A stretch of 64,000 nt of DNA from Oscillatoria princeps RMCB-10 (lineage in GTDB: Bacteria; Cyanobacteriota; Cyanobacteriia; Cyanobacteriales; Oscillatoriaceae), in assembly GCA_019359235.1 (NCBI GenBank), contig JAHHHT010000018.1, forward strand, positions 121,624 through 185,623. Reading direction: 5' to 3'. The position numbers and the translations under genes are program-made. Below are positions 24,289-33,290 of the stretch, piece by piece. The notes below the pieces were generated by a model, which did no database searches, had not been told where the DNA came from, and worked only from the letters and a program-made list of their open reading frames with translations. The stretch's first letter is position 1. Every line of letters begins with the position of its first letter.

Positions 24289-26174
24289 TACTTCTTGCCT
24301 CCCAACCCTGACTGAGAGTCATCTAATTCTTCCATCTGTTTGAGGATTTCTATAACTTCCTGAGTTTCCTGAGCGTCCGGATTAATTTCCAGTGCCTTTT
24401 CAAAGGCGGCTCGGGCTTCTTGATAGCGGTTTTCTGCAACCAGCGTCAATCCGCGTGCCGCCCAAGCAGCTGCGTCTTTACTGTTGTTTTCAATCGCTCG
24501 GTCGAAGGTAGAGAGCGCGTCTTGGCGTCGCATCATGCCAAAGAATGCAAAGGCTCGCCGGTGCCAAGCACTAGCATCGTCTGGCTTAATTTCAAGCGCT
24601 CTGTCTAAGGCTTCCGGTGCTTGCTGACTGTCTTGTAAGATTTTCCCAAGCACCTCGCCTCGTTGCAGGAAAGCAGTGTACAAGTTGGGCTGAATCTGAA
24701 TCGCCCTGTCATAAGCAGCCGCTGCTTCGTCCAGGCGTCCCATTTTCGCGAGCGCCTCGCCTTGGTGAATCCAGGCATACGGATAATTACCATTGATTGA
24801 CAGCGACTTTTCAAAGGATTTGAAAGCCTGTTCAGTAGCGCCATTTTTCAGGAGCACTAGCCCGCGCAAATCCCAAGCCACAAAGTCCTGTTCTTTAACC
24901 TCTTCTTTGACCTGAATCACTTTTTCAAAGGCTGCTATGGCTTCGGGGTATCGCTCCAATTTGGACAGCATCAAGCCTTTGTAACGCCAGACAGTCGCAT
25001 AAAAGTCCAGCTTGGCAGCCAGCTCTTTCTTCTTTTTATCGCCCTCGCTTTCGGGAGCATTCTTGTACTCTTGAAGCGCCCTCTCGTAGTCAACCAGATC
25101 AATGCTTCTATCGTAAGATTCAATCGCGGCCTCTAATTTCCCTAAGTCAGCCTGCACGTTCCCTCGCGCGTACCACGCTTGATAGAACTCCGGCGCTTTT
25201 TCAACGGCTTTATCGTAAGCAGCGACGGCGTTTTCCATCAATTTTACCGCTCGCGGGTTGCCGGCGTCATTATAAAGGCTAGATAGCCGCCAAAGTTCAT
25301 TGCCATAATTCACCCACTCTTTCGCGTCGTCAGATTTTTCCCTTGCCGGCGGCTGGGGGATCAAAGATTCCACGGAAGCAATTATGTCTGACTCTGTTAA
25401 TTTGACAGGAGGGGTATTTTCTTTTGTGAGTTGCAGCGCTATCCCTTGCTGCGGGGCCAGAGTCAGGAAGGTTTTGATCGGGATGCCCATACTGTACCCC
25501 AACCTGAGGGGGAACTCATTTGAACCACTTTCTTTTTGCGAGAGTATTTCTCCTTCTGACTGTCCGTGAATCCCAATCAATCGTCCATTTACATCTAAAA
25601 TAGGCCCGCCACTCATTCCCGGGTAAGTAATGGAGGTGTACAGCAGTTCATACCCCTCATCCACAGATTTTTTGGCCAGCGCCGGCGCGAGGGTCTCATC
25701 TATGCGCAGCCCCGGATGAAACACCCGCCGCTCTCCAGCTGGCCACCCAGACACAAAAACGACGTCTGATTTCCCAAATTGCGAGAGCAGGTCATAATCC
25801 CCTAAAGTTGCGACTCGGTAATCTCGCTCGCTGGTGAACTGCAAAAGTGCTAAGTCAACCCCAGGCAGTTGTTTTACCGTACTGTAGTCCAGTTTATATT
25901 CGCTGCCATCACTGGGCTTTATCCAATATTCAGTAGAGAGTTTCTTAACCACATGATAAGCAGTCAGGACGTAGTAAGTGTTGCCCTCTCTGGCAATAAT
26001 CACTCCCGAACCAGAGTTAGACCGCGAATCTATGGGCTCGATTAAAACCGTAATTTGCTGGGACAGATTTTCCAGCTCTTTTGCCGTTAAGGCAAAGGCC
26101 ATTTGAGGGCTAATGATGGCGGCAGTTGCTGCCGCCCCAATCAGCGCTGCAGGAAGTCCATAGGGAAATCTCAT
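24288..26174 (-). CDS. Exported trypsin-like serine protease with TPR repeats (cassette 1)
   Basis: 628 residues, ATG 26174. A signal peptide (LIGAAATAAIISPQMAFA) covers 1-28. The trypsin-like domain has its full triad: H74 in LTAYHVV, D107 in GVDLALLQF and S188 in YPGMSGGPILD. From ~290 to ~615 there are about seven TPRs, recognisable by repeats of W/Y-x2-G and A-x3-Y/F-D-x-A (for example EAAAAYDRAIQIQPN). It should act in the periplasm or thylakoid lumen, with the TPRs presenting substrates or partners. It lies between a second protease gene (24 bp upstream) and the barrel gene (1-nt overlap). Its paralogue at 31744-33036 has the same signal peptide and a shorter TPR part. Confidence 0.9.
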   Translation of the reverse strand: MRFPYGLPAALIGAAATAAIISPQMAFALTAKELENLSQQITVLIEPIDSRSNSGSGVIIAREGNTYYVLTAYHVVKKLSTEYWIKPSDGSEYKLDYSTVKQLPGVDLALLQFTSERDYRVATLGDYDLLSQFGKSDVVFVSGWPAGERRVFHPGLRIDETLAPALAKKSVDEGYELLYTSITYPGMSGGPILDVNGRLIGIHGQSEGEILSQKESGSNEFPLRLGYSMGIPIKTFLTLAPQQGIALQLTKENTPPVKLTESDIIASVESLIPQPPAREKSDDAKEWVNYGNELWRLSSLYNDAGNPRAVKLMENAVAAYDKAVEKAPEFYQAWYARGNVQADLGKLEAAIESYDRSIDLVDYERALQEYKNAPESEGDKKKKELAAKLDFYATVWRYKGLMLSKLERYPEAIAAFEKVIQVKEEVKEQDFVAWDLRGLVLLKNGATEQAFKSFEKSLSINGNYPYAWIHQGEALAKMGRLDEAAAAYDRAIQIQPNLYTAFLQRGEVLGKILQDSQQAPEALDRALEIKPDDASAWHRRAFAFFGMMRRQDALSTFDRAIENNSKDAAAWAARGLTLVAENRYQEARAAFEKALEINPDAQETQEVIEILKQMEELDDSQSGLGGKK

Positions 26175-26198
26175 AATTGCACCTCAGATTGCTAGCGT

Positions 26199-27377
26199 TC
26201 ACCACATGGGGTTGGCATTTTGACTGGACGGGTGGGGAGCGATGTTTGGCTGTGTGGGGCTGCCGGTGGAGAGCGCCGGGGATTGCGTTTCTGGCACCAG
26301 ATTTATCTGGCTGGCGTCAGTGACCGGCTGAATCCAGAAGCCCTCAGTGCTTAAAACCGCCGGCGCTGCTGTTTCTGGCACAGGATTTTCCCGATTGGGA
26401 GCAGCAGGGGCTGAGATACCGTTGCGGTTTGGGATGGCTGCTGCCGGCATTTCTAGCCAAGGATTGGGCTGAATTACAAAACCGTCGCTGGTTAAGTTGC
26501 CATTTGACACGCTGACTGCCGGTTCAGAAAAACTGTCTGGCGCTGCAACTTGCGGCAAACTTACGGGGGAATTGAGAGAAGGAAGCCCTAAATTAGCGGC
26601 TAATCGCACAAATGTTCCCACAGGAATTGCCCAGCTCGACCGGCTCATTACCTCCCGCGTCGCTTGGCAAGGCTTGGAACCATCGGCAAACACATACGGA
26701 TCGCCCCACAGGGGATAAGCGTGCATGCCATTTACGCCCACAACCTGACCTTTACTGTTGAGCACCGGCCCCCCACTCATGCCCTTTTGGATGTCGTTGG
26801 TGTACCCGATCTGATATCCTCTCGGGATGGCTTTATCGGGTAACAGGGAAATCTGGCCGGCTGTCACCACAAACCCGCTCCCTCCAGACCCACTGGCACC
26901 AAAGGGGAACCCAGCAGCAACCACTGGCTCGCCCACCGCCACACTCGATAAACTTCCTAGAGATGCCAGGGTGTAGTTCTCAGCACTGCTGAACTGCAAC
27001 AGGGCCAAATCGTTCCCCTTAAAGGAAACAGTTTTCAACACCTCGGCTTCATAACTCCGACCGTCTGGCGTCTGGATGCGATAGGGTGCCCCTGATGTCA
27101 GTACATGTTCGTTCGTCAAAACGGTATAAACCTGTGCTTGGCGCTGAATCAGAATCCCCGAACCATTGCTATTTCCGGACAGCACTTTCACCGTAATCGA
27201 TTGGGCCAGCTTCGCCAGCTGCTCTGCGCTCGCAGTCGTTTTCTGGGGTGTCCTCTCAGCCGCCTGGGATTGAGATAAAACCGGCACTGAAACGCATTCA
27301 TTTACCGCTTGTCCGGGCAGAGCGACAAAAACGCTCCCCAGACAGGCAACTCCCATCAGCAAGCCACACTTCATCAT
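26199..27377 (-). CDS. Exported trypsin-like serine protease (cassette 1)
   Basis: 392 residues from ATG 27377; a GTG nine bases upstream is possible. A signal peptide ends around PGQAV. The catalytic triad is H91 (TNEHVL), D123 (GNDLALLQF) and S201 (KGMSGGPVLN). The glycine-rich loop GASGSGGSGFV lies before the active serine. The C-terminal ~130 residues are a Pro/Ala/Asn-rich tail with repeated INLVPETQSP/ENPVPETAAP-type words and no known domain. It has no TPRs, unlike its downstream neighbour. It is closest in plan to the protease at 43412-44407, which also follows a COP23 gene. It is probably secreted across the inner membrane. Confidence 0.88.
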   Translation of the reverse strand: MMKCGLLMGVACLGSVFVALPGQAVNECVSVPVLSQSQAAERTPQKTTASAEQLAKLAQSITVKVLSGNSNGSGILIQRQAQVYTVLTNEHVLTSGAPYRIQTPDGRSYEAEVLKTVSFKGNDLALLQFSSAENYTLASLGSLSSVAVGEPVVAAGFPFGASGSGGSGFVVTAGQISLLPDKAIPRGYQIGYTNDIQKGMSGGPVLNSKGQVVGVNGMHAYPLWGDPYVFADGSKPCQATREVMSRSSWAIPVGTFVRLAANLGLPSLNSPVSLPQVAAPDSFSEPAVSVSNGNLTSDGFVIQPNPWLEMPAAAIPNRNGISAPAAPNRENPVPETAAPAVLSTEGFWIQPVTDASQINLVPETQSPALSTGSPTQPNIAPHPSSQNANPMW

Positions 27378-27491
27378 TGCTGTCACTTTAATTCTCTTTG
27401 GTTGTAAGGGGAATTTATCAAACTCTTCGTTCCCCCGCCAAGGGGGCGGGCCACTGGCCCGCCCTCAACGGTCGGGGAGGACGCTCAGTGC

Positions 27492-28151
27492 CTACCACGT
27501 TCTGCCGCTTCCGGGATTGCTCGGTTGTGCTGCAGGTGATGTCACGCTGGGCGCAGATGCCGGTTCAGCTGGCTGAGCGACGGGGGCGCTAGGGGCGCTA
27601 CTGTCTTCTCCCGCATTTATCTGATTTGCCTCAACCGTTCGAGCTGAGCTGAGGACAGCCTTCATGTCAATAGAGGTTGAATCGGATTCATACAGGGGAG
27701 CTGCCGCCGCACCCATATTCTGGATGTCAAAGATCGCTTGCAAGGTTCGACTGGCATCCGTTCCCGGCTTCAGGGTGAACAAAATACTGCTGCAGGGCCC
27801 GTTGCTGGCGCTGGTAACGCACACCACCGGCTGGCCATTTTTTACCCCTGTCGTGATATAATTCAAGGTGCCGTTGTTATAGGCGCTCTGGAACCGGCTG
27901 GTTACTTCCAGGCAGCGTCGCATCGGCGTGTAGCCGGAATCGCTGAAATGATCGGAAACCCAGTTGATGATTGGAACCACTCCCCGTGGCGTGCGGGCGT
28001 AGGTCACTGCCACGCCAGCATTAGGGCCATTCACCCAAACACCGCATTGGAAAGTGGTATTTTGAGCTTGGCTGGGTCGCTGCAAGGAGGCGGTGGCACC
28101 GATGGCCAGCGCTGCTGCTGTTAAAATGGTTGTTAGGGATTGCAATTTCAT
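27492..28151 (-). CDS. COP23-domain exported protein (cassette 1)
   Basis: 219 residues, ATG 28151. A signal peptide (LTTILTAAALAIGATASLQ) is followed by a COP23 domain, about residues 33-165. The domain has four cysteines (FQCGVW, RRCLEV, VVCVTS, GPCSSI) and the pattern RFQSAYNNGTLNYITTG. COP23 was named after a circadian-oscillating, membrane-associated 23-kDa polypeptide of Synechococcus RF-1; no enzymatic role is known. The C-terminus is Ala/Pro/Ser-rich. It is the first gene of cassette 1, 105 bp upstream of a protease gene. A 19-bp perfect hairpin lies at 28211-28251 in its 5' region. Confidence 0.88.
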   Translation of the reverse strand: MKLQSLTTILTAAALAIGATASLQRPSQAQNTTFQCGVWVNGPNAGVAVTYARTPRGVVPIINWVSDHFSDSGYTPMRRCLEVTSRFQSAYNNGTLNYITTGVKNGQPVVCVTSASNGPCSSILFTLKPGTDASRTLQAIFDIQNMGAAAAPLYESDSTSIDMKAVLSSARTVEANQINAGEDSSAPSAPVAQPAEPASAPSVTSPAAQPSNPGSGRTW

Positions 28152-28210
28152 GGCAGAATACTGTCCCAGTAAATAAAAAGAGGGTCAATTTCTGGCTGAC
28201 AGCCGGAAAA

Positions 28211-28251
28211 TTTCCCCGGCGTATCGAGTTAAACTCGATACGCCGGGGAAA
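28211..28251. terminator. 19-bp perfect hairpin with adjacent T-run between cassettes
   Basis: A perfect 19-bp stem (CCCCGGCGTATCGAGT core) with a TAA loop, followed on the + strand by T10. No + strand gene ends here, so on the minus strand it sits in the leader of the COP23 gene. It could insulate the two cassettes or terminate from either side. Confidence 0.55.
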
Positions 28252-28490
28252 AATTTTTTTTTTGAAAAATTTAATATTTTGTAATATTGAGGGTCAACCT
28301 GCAGAACCGGGCCAACACGCACCTTACCACAGGCAGTGTAATTAGCTACAAAACAGATGGATTTTACTGGGATTGAGATCGGGGACAGAGGGAGCGGGAC
28401 GCCGTGGGGGCAGTTGCCGGTGGGTGGCCCATTGTGCCCGCCCCCAGTCCCGGGGGCTGCGGTTCACACACAAATCCCCAGTCATGCCTA

Positions 28491-28634
28491 GGGGTAGGGT
28501 GCGTTCCCTCGCACGGGAACGCACCTCCATCGGTGCCGGTGGGATAGGGAACGCACCCTACGAGGGGTAGGGTGCGTTCCCTCGCACGGGAACGCACCTC
28601 TATCGATGCCGGTGGGATAGGGAACGCACCCTAC
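28491..28634. repeat. Two tandem 71-bp GTAGGGTGCGTTCC units
   Basis: Copies 28491-28561 and 28564-28634 differ at only a few positions. Each is a compound palindrome bounded by GTAGGGTGCGTTCC and GGAACGCACCCTAC. They end 10 bp from the stop of the helical-protein gene at 28644. Confidence 0.92.
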
Positions 28635-28643
28635 TGCTAACTA

Positions 28644-29258
28644 TCACCCAGCCGCCGCAATCAATTTAGACAGCGCCGCCTGAATGGCGAGCAATTCAGA
28701 GGGTGGGCTAGACAAAAACTCTGCATTACTAGCGTCAATCATAGCATTATAAGCGCGAATTGCGGCTAATAACTTAGCTGGAGTTATCTTACGCCCCCTT
28801 AACAAACCTACTAAACTGTCCAATAAATTTTGCACAGCAGTAGCCGGCGGTGCTCCTGGGGCAGAAGTGAGAGAATTTGCCACGGCGCTAACGCTAGAGC
28901 CCAGCTCAGCATTCGCCGTCAGGATATTGAAGACAGCAGTCTGTGCCGGTGCGGAAATAGAGCCGCCTGTAACGGCACTTATGCTGCCGGCGCTCAGCTG
29001 GGTGCTGACAGTCGCAGCGGCTTGGTTGACACTTGCTTGGGCGCTAGCGCCGCCTGTAAATACGGTTTCGGTTCCCCCCGCTCCAGTTGTTGTGGTGAAA
29101 GCTCCACCGGCAATATCGCTCGTTGTGGGAATTGGGCCGGTAATATCTGACTGGTTGCCATTTTGAGCCGGTGCGGGCGATGCTGTCTGCAAAACCATCA
29201 GGAAAGCCCCTAAAGCCAACCCGGCATTCAAATGAGCGGAAAAAAATTTGACCCTCAC
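28644..29258 (-). CDS. Exported protein with conserved helical C-terminus (cassette 2)
   Basis: 204 residues. GTG 29258 is chosen because AAGGAG lies upstream and a signal peptide (VKFFSAHLNAGLALGAFLMV) follows at once; a longer frame would add a non-signal N-terminus. The middle is a Ser/Thr/Ala/Gly-rich low-complexity stretch (TTSDIAGGAFTTTTGAGGTE). The last ~75 residues are helical and homologous to the C-terminus of the 22283-23131 protein: LLRGRKITPAKLLAAIRAYN, then MIDASNAEFLSSPPSELLAI. No known domain is recognised. It is the last gene of cassette 2, 163 bp after the SLH-barrel gene, mirroring its paralogue's position in cassette 1. Confidence 0.75.
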   Translation of the reverse strand: MRVKFFSAHLNAGLALGAFLMVLQTASPAPAQNGNQSDITGPIPTTSDIAGGAFTTTTGAGGTETVFTGGASAQASVNQAAATVSTQLSAGSISAVTGGSISAPAQTAVFNILTANAELGSSVSAVANSLTSAPGAPPATAVQNLLDSLVGLLRGRKITPAKLLAAIRAYNAMIDASNAEFLSSPPSELLAIQAALSKLIAAAG

Positions 29259-29369
29259 AGTTTTTTCTCCTTCATAAAACTGACAAATTTGCTCTCGTGC
29301 TCTCGTGCTCTCGTTCCCAGGCTCCGCCTGGGAACGCAAGTGAGAGGATCTGCCTCCTCAATCCCTAGG

Positions 29370-29404
29370 AGTAGGGTGCGTTCCCCTTGGGAACGCACCC
29401 TACT
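29370..29404. repeat. GTAGGGTGCGTTCC palindrome downstream of the SLH-barrel gene
   Basis: AGTAGGGTGCGTTCCC, then TTG, then the complement: a near-perfect hairpin 18 bp beyond the stop of the SLH-barrel gene. It is placed like a transcript-end structure. Confidence 0.85.
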
Positions 29405-29421
29405 GGGGGAGGTGGGAGAAG

Positions 29422-31419
29422 TTATCGCCCAAAGGTAAAGTTATACCCGACACCGAGAATAAAACGGGCACCATCACCGGCATTGTCGGTAATATCGGCA
29501 ATAGCTGGGGTGATAACCAGCGGAACATTCCGGAAGGGTACAATAGAAGCGCCTATGGTCAAATCTTGACCCGTCCAGTCGGCAATTAGAGACACCGGCT
29601 CAGCCACGCGCAACCCGACACTCCCAAATACACCAATAGAGTCTTCGTCATTGTTGATGTCATCTTCCGAGCGGAAACGACCGCCTCCTATGCCCACAGA
29701 TGCGGTCAGCTGGCTGAAGGGTTCCCTTGGGTTCTCTCGCAGCGGGAAAATTTTACTCACCACACCGTAAACGCTGCTGCCGGCATCCGTATCGCCCCAG
29801 ATAATCGCATTCTCCACCCCCACAGCAACCGCAAAGTTTTGCGGGAGCACGCGGTGCGCCTTGAAGCTGATACCTCCACGCTCGAAAGAATCGTCGCCAA
29901 ACAGGCTGTAAACCCCAGCAGTCACTTCCACACCCACTACTTTTTGGGCGTCTCCCAATCCAATCCCCAGGGAAATGCTGCCATCGGCGTCGTCAGTATA
30001 GCGCGTTCTTTCTTGAAAGCCAGCTCCCAGAAAACCCCGACCCCAACTCGCGCCGAAAGCTGTGGGCGAACCGGAACTGGAACCCGGTGTGGCGACAGCG
30101 CTAACGGTTGGCGCTTGCAGGGTTGCCGGCTCTCGGAGTCGAAACCGCTGGCGCAAGACTTCAGCCGTTTCTGTGGGTTGCGGTCTGGGCGGTATCGGGG
30201 GTTGTGGCTGTTGCGCCACCGGCGGCTGGTAGCCGATAATATACTGGGTGGCAATGTCTGAGGCTGGAAGTGCCGGCGCTGTTCCCGCGCTGACTAAAGC
30301 TTGGTAGATAAACGCTGCCACTTCCGCCCGGGTGGCTATCTGGTTAGGATTGAGAAACGCGACACTCGGATAATTCACAACCAGGCGATTTTCGGTGGCG
30401 GCGGCGATGCTGTTGATGGCGTAACTGGCAATTTGACCGGCATCCTGAAAAGAGCCGGTTACAATCGCTCTCGGGTCAGTTCGTGCCGTCAAATTCAGCC
30501 CGGTTGCCAGAGAGACTAGAACTTGAGCCCGAGGGATATTTTGATCGGGCTGGAAAATCCGGTTCGGATAGCCTTCTAAAAACCCGATGCTGTAGGCTTC
30601 CTGAATGGCAGTGTAACCCCAGTAAAATCTGGGCACATCGTCGAATTCAATGGCGCTGCGAATGGAATTTCTCGGAAAAGCTTTGCGAACCATCGCCGCA
30701 AACTGCGCCCGCGTTACTGGTTCGTCCGGGCGGAAGGTGCCGTCGGGAAACCCGCGAATAATATCCCGCGCTGCTAGAGCTTGGATGAAGCTTTGCGCCC
30801 AGTGCCCTGTGACGTCAGGAAATATAATGCCTTGAGCTATTTCTGGTGCCGGTTGCGGTAAAATCGGGTTAGCGGAGTGCGCGCTTTTTTGTAGCAGCAG
30901 CGCTGACTGTGCTGCTGTGGGAGGCGGTGCCGGCTCCCAGGAAACTTTTCCCAATTCGGCGGGCTGTTGGTTCATTTCTGCCGGCTGCAATTCAGCCGTG
31001 CCGGCGTCAGCGGGTTGCGCCTGTGCCGGTGGGGATGTCTGGAATGGCGGCGAATCAGTTGCTGCTGGGGTTTCCGAGGCGCTCGAAGGCGGTGCTATTT
31101 CGGCGGCAAGAACTGCCGGTGCCGGGGCGGAAGCCGGTTGCAATTCAGCTGCAGCAGGCAGCCAGCTAGGAAACGGGCTCGCCTCAGCCGGCGCGGTACT
31201 GGGTGCCGGCTGCAGGGAAATTGCCGTCGCTCTAGGTGCCACACCGGCTGCAGCGGGTGCCGGTGCTTCTGGGGTGGGTGTCTCACCCATTTGGGGTCTG
31301 GGCGTCACAGCAGTTACAGGGTTGGCGTAGCTAGCTGTATTGTATAAGACAGCACTGCTTAACAGGGAACTAATCAAAAGGCTGGCTCTGGGTTTTGCTT
31401 GTTTCATGGCTCCATTCAT
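29422..31419 (-). CDS. SLH-domain outer-membrane-barrel-like protein (cassette 2)
   Basis: 665 residues. ATG 31419 is chosen because GAGGAG lies 4 nt upstream. A signal peptide (LLISSLLSSAVLYNTASYA) is followed by a long Ala/Pro/Glu-rich region (~30-200). Three S-layer-homology repeats follow, with WAQSFIQALAARDIIRGFPD, TAIQEAYSIGFLEGYP and INSIAAATENRLVVNYP. After a Pro-rich linker, the C-terminal ~215 residues match the barrel-like domain of the 23239-24288 protein. SLH repeats in cyanobacterial outer-membrane proteins bind peptidoglycan-linked polymers, so this protein probably spans the outer membrane and anchors to the wall. The leader carries an 11-nt Yfr1-complementary sequence over its Shine-Dalgarno site. 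Confidence 0.85.
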   Translation of the reverse strand: MNGAMKQAKPRASLLISSLLSSAVLYNTASYANPVTAVTPRPQMGETPTPEAPAPAAAGVAPRATAISLQPAPSTAPAEASPFPSWLPAAAELQPASAPAPAVLAAEIAPPSSASETPAATDSPPFQTSPPAQAQPADAGTAELQPAEMNQQPAELGKVSWEPAPPPTAAQSALLLQKSAHSANPILPQPAPEIAQGIIFPDVTGHWAQSFIQALAARDIIRGFPDGTFRPDEPVTRAQFAAMVRKAFPRNSIRSAIEFDDVPRFYWGYTAIQEAYSIGFLEGYPNRIFQPDQNIPRAQVLVSLATGLNLTARTDPRAIVTGSFQDAGQIASYAINSIAAATENRLVVNYPSVAFLNPNQIATRAEVAAFIYQALVSAGTAPALPASDIATQYIIGYQPPVAQQPQPPIPPRPQPTETAEVLRQRFRLREPATLQAPTVSAVATPGSSSGSPTAFGASWGRGFLGAGFQERTRYTDDADGSISLGIGLGDAQKVVGVEVTAGVYSLFGDDSFERGGISFKAHRVLPQNFAVAVGVENAIIWGDTDAGSSVYGVVSKIFPLRENPREPFSQLTASVGIGGGRFRSEDDINNDEDSIGVFGSVGLRVAEPVSLIADWTGQDLTIGASIVPFRNVPLVITPAIADITDNAGDGARFILGVGYNFTFGR

Positions 31420-31422
31420 CTC

Positions 31423-31433
31423 ACTCCTCACAC
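31423..31433 (-). promoter_or_regulatory. Possible Yfr1 sRNA pairing site over the RBS of the SLH-barrel gene
   Basis: Minus-strand GTGTGAGGAGT, the exact complement of the Yfr1 core ACUCCUCACAC, ends 3 nt before the ATG and includes the Shine-Dalgarno AGGAG. In Prochlorococcus, Yfr1 represses porin mRNAs by pairing near the start codon, so this placement fits. It is a prediction only. Confidence 0.5.
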
Positions 31434-31483
31434 TGAGATTGGGCAAATTCTGAAAATCTATTTGATAGTAAACCAATTTGTCA

Positions 31484-31735
31484 CGTTTATACCTATCTTG
31501 GGCGCAGTAATTCGTAGGGTGCGTTCCCTATCCCACCCTTCCCGATTGAGGTGCCTTCCCTGAGAGGGAACGCACCCTACCCCCGGCTGTTGCGCATCCG
31601 CCTGGAAACGAGGGTGGCTCCCCTTCCCCGCACACCGTTTATACATATCTTGGGCGCAGTAACTGGCAGGGTGCGTTCCCTATCCCACCGTTCCCGATTG
31701 AGGTGTCTTCCCTGAGAGGGAACGCACCCTACCCC
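31484..31735. repeat. Direct duplication of a ~100-bp unit
   Basis: Copies at 31484-31584 and 31636-31735 begin CGTTTATAC-TATCTTGGGCG, continue through GCGCAGTAA and a GTAGGGTGCGTTCC/GGGAACGCACCCTAC palindrome, and differ at only a few positions. They fill most of the gap between the SLH-barrel gene start and the protease-TPR stop. Confidence 0.9.
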
Positions 31736-31743
31736 TTCTCCAA

Positions 31744-33036
31744 TCACCAAAGCGGCTGTTGTGCCGGTGGCTGTTGCTGGGGAGGGGGAACCGGCTGGGG
31801 CTGTGGCGGTTGCGCCGGCAAGGGAGTTGTGGCCGGCGCTGAGGATTCTGGGAGGGGGGTTGCTGGAGTGGCTGCCGGTGGCTGGCTTTGGGAGGCTGTC
31901 CCATCCAGGTATTCCTTCAGCTTGTCTCGCAACTGCCGAGCGTTGGAGCTGGGATCGATTTTCAGGACTTCTTCATAGGCTGCGAGCGCTTCTGGGAACC
32001 TTTTCCAATATGTTAGTACCAGAGCTTTTCCATAGTAAGCTTGTTCCAATTTAGGATTGATTTCCAGAGCTGTGTTATAGGCTAATTCTGCTTGTTCTAC
32101 CCAACCTGCTCTCCACATCATATTTCCTTTATTCGCCAAGGATAGTGCGGTTGTTTTTTCTGTATTTAAATCGTAAAAAAGTCCTACATACAGATCGCCT
32201 ATTTGGTCTGGGGTCATTGGCTTGGCCGGAGAAGTTTCTACGAGCCAGCCGTCCATAATTCCTGCTGGCGTTGTTCTGTTTAAAAAGGTGCTGATAGGAA
32301 TGGCAACACTAAATCCAATATTAACACGAATCTTCTTCCCACTGGACTCTTCGTACACAGCCTTTCCTTCATTTTGTCCGTGAACACCAATCACTCGCCC
32401 CTCGGTATCTAACACCGGCCCGCCGCTCATGCCCCCATAAGTGATGCTGGTATAAAGCAGGTCGTAACCCATATCAGGAGGAAATATCTTCAGGAAAGGT
32501 TCCATATCCTTGGGTATAACTTTCCCAACGCTGAAATAGCGCTCGCGCTTGCGCTCGCCGGTTAATTTTGGATCGGGCCATCCCGATGCAAAAATAAACT
32601 GCTCTCCTGTCAAATCGTAATTGCCCAGTGTGGCCACTCTGTAATTTTTGTCGCTGGTGAATTTAAAAACCGCCAAGTCCACACCTGGAAGTTTTTTGAC
32701 TGTGCTGTTGTCTATCGAATATTCCTTGCCGTCATGGGTAACAACTTTCAACTCATAAGGTCTCTGGCATCCCTCCGGATCTAGATCTTCGTTTGGCTTG
32801 TCGGCACACACCACATGATTAGCTGTGAGGACTGAGTAAGTGTTCCCCTCTCTGGCCAAAATTGACCCTGAACCGTTACCTTTCGCTTGGCCAGCCAATG
32901 TCTCAGGAATTAGAACGGTAATTTCTTTGGCAATTTGCTCAACTTCAGCCGTATTAAATGCTGCAGCCACTTGCGGCTGCACTATAACGATTGCCGCTCC
33001 GATGAGCGCTGCCGGCAGTCCATAATAAAATCTCAT
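31744..33036 (-). CDS. Exported trypsin-like serine protease with TPRs (cassette 2)
   Basis: 430 residues, ATG 33036. The signal peptide MRFYYGLPAALIGAA is nearly identical to that of the 24288-26174 protease (MRFPYGLPAALIGAA). The triad is H74 (LTANHVV), D120 (GVDLAVFKF) and S204 (YGGMSGGPVLD). About two TPRs (NTEKTTALSLANKGNMMWRA, AYNTALEINPKLEQAYYGKA, AALAAYEEVLKIDPS) are followed by a Pro/Gln-rich tail. It is the shorter paralogue of the cassette 1 enzyme. It lies 254 bp downstream of the second COP23 gene and 324 bp upstream of the SLH-barrel gene. Confidence 0.9.
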   Translation of the reverse strand: MRFYYGLPAALIGAAIVIVQPQVAAAFNTAEVEQIAKEITVLIPETLAGQAKGNGSGSILAREGNTYSVLTANHVVCADKPNEDLDPEGCQRPYELKVVTHDGKEYSIDNSTVKKLPGVDLAVFKFTSDKNYRVATLGNYDLTGEQFIFASGWPDPKLTGERKRERYFSVGKVIPKDMEPFLKIFPPDMGYDLLYTSITYGGMSGGPVLDTEGRVIGVHGQNEGKAVYEESSGKKIRVNIGFSVAIPISTFLNRTTPAGIMDGWLVETSPAKPMTPDQIGDLYVGLFYDLNTEKTTALSLANKGNMMWRAGWVEQAELAYNTALEINPKLEQAYYGKALVLTYWKRFPEALAAYEEVLKIDPSSNARQLRDKLKEYLDGTASQSQPPAATPATPLPESSAPATTPLPAQPPQPQPVPPPQQQPPAQQPLW

Positions 33037-33290
33037 TATCTACTCCTCTAAGAGACTGAACGCTACAGTCAGCAACGCCCCGGCGCTGTGCGGGTAAAAA
33101 AGTTTTCCTTCGCCACTCAAAGAGCATTGCCCTTTCAGCCGCCTTGGGATAAAATCTCAAGGTCGGGGGGTTCAACGATATACTATTATAACAGAGATTC
33201 TCAAAATTAGAGAGGCTGTACCTTTAATTTTGACCGAGCTTCCTCATGCGCACCGGCTCTTTGGCGAGGGGCGAATTTCCTCTCGCCCGG

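Noticed and set aside
30917..31347. Gly/Ala-rich frames on the + strand over the SLH-barrel gene
   Set aside because: They are shadows of the Ala/Pro-rich linker codons of the minus-strand gene.
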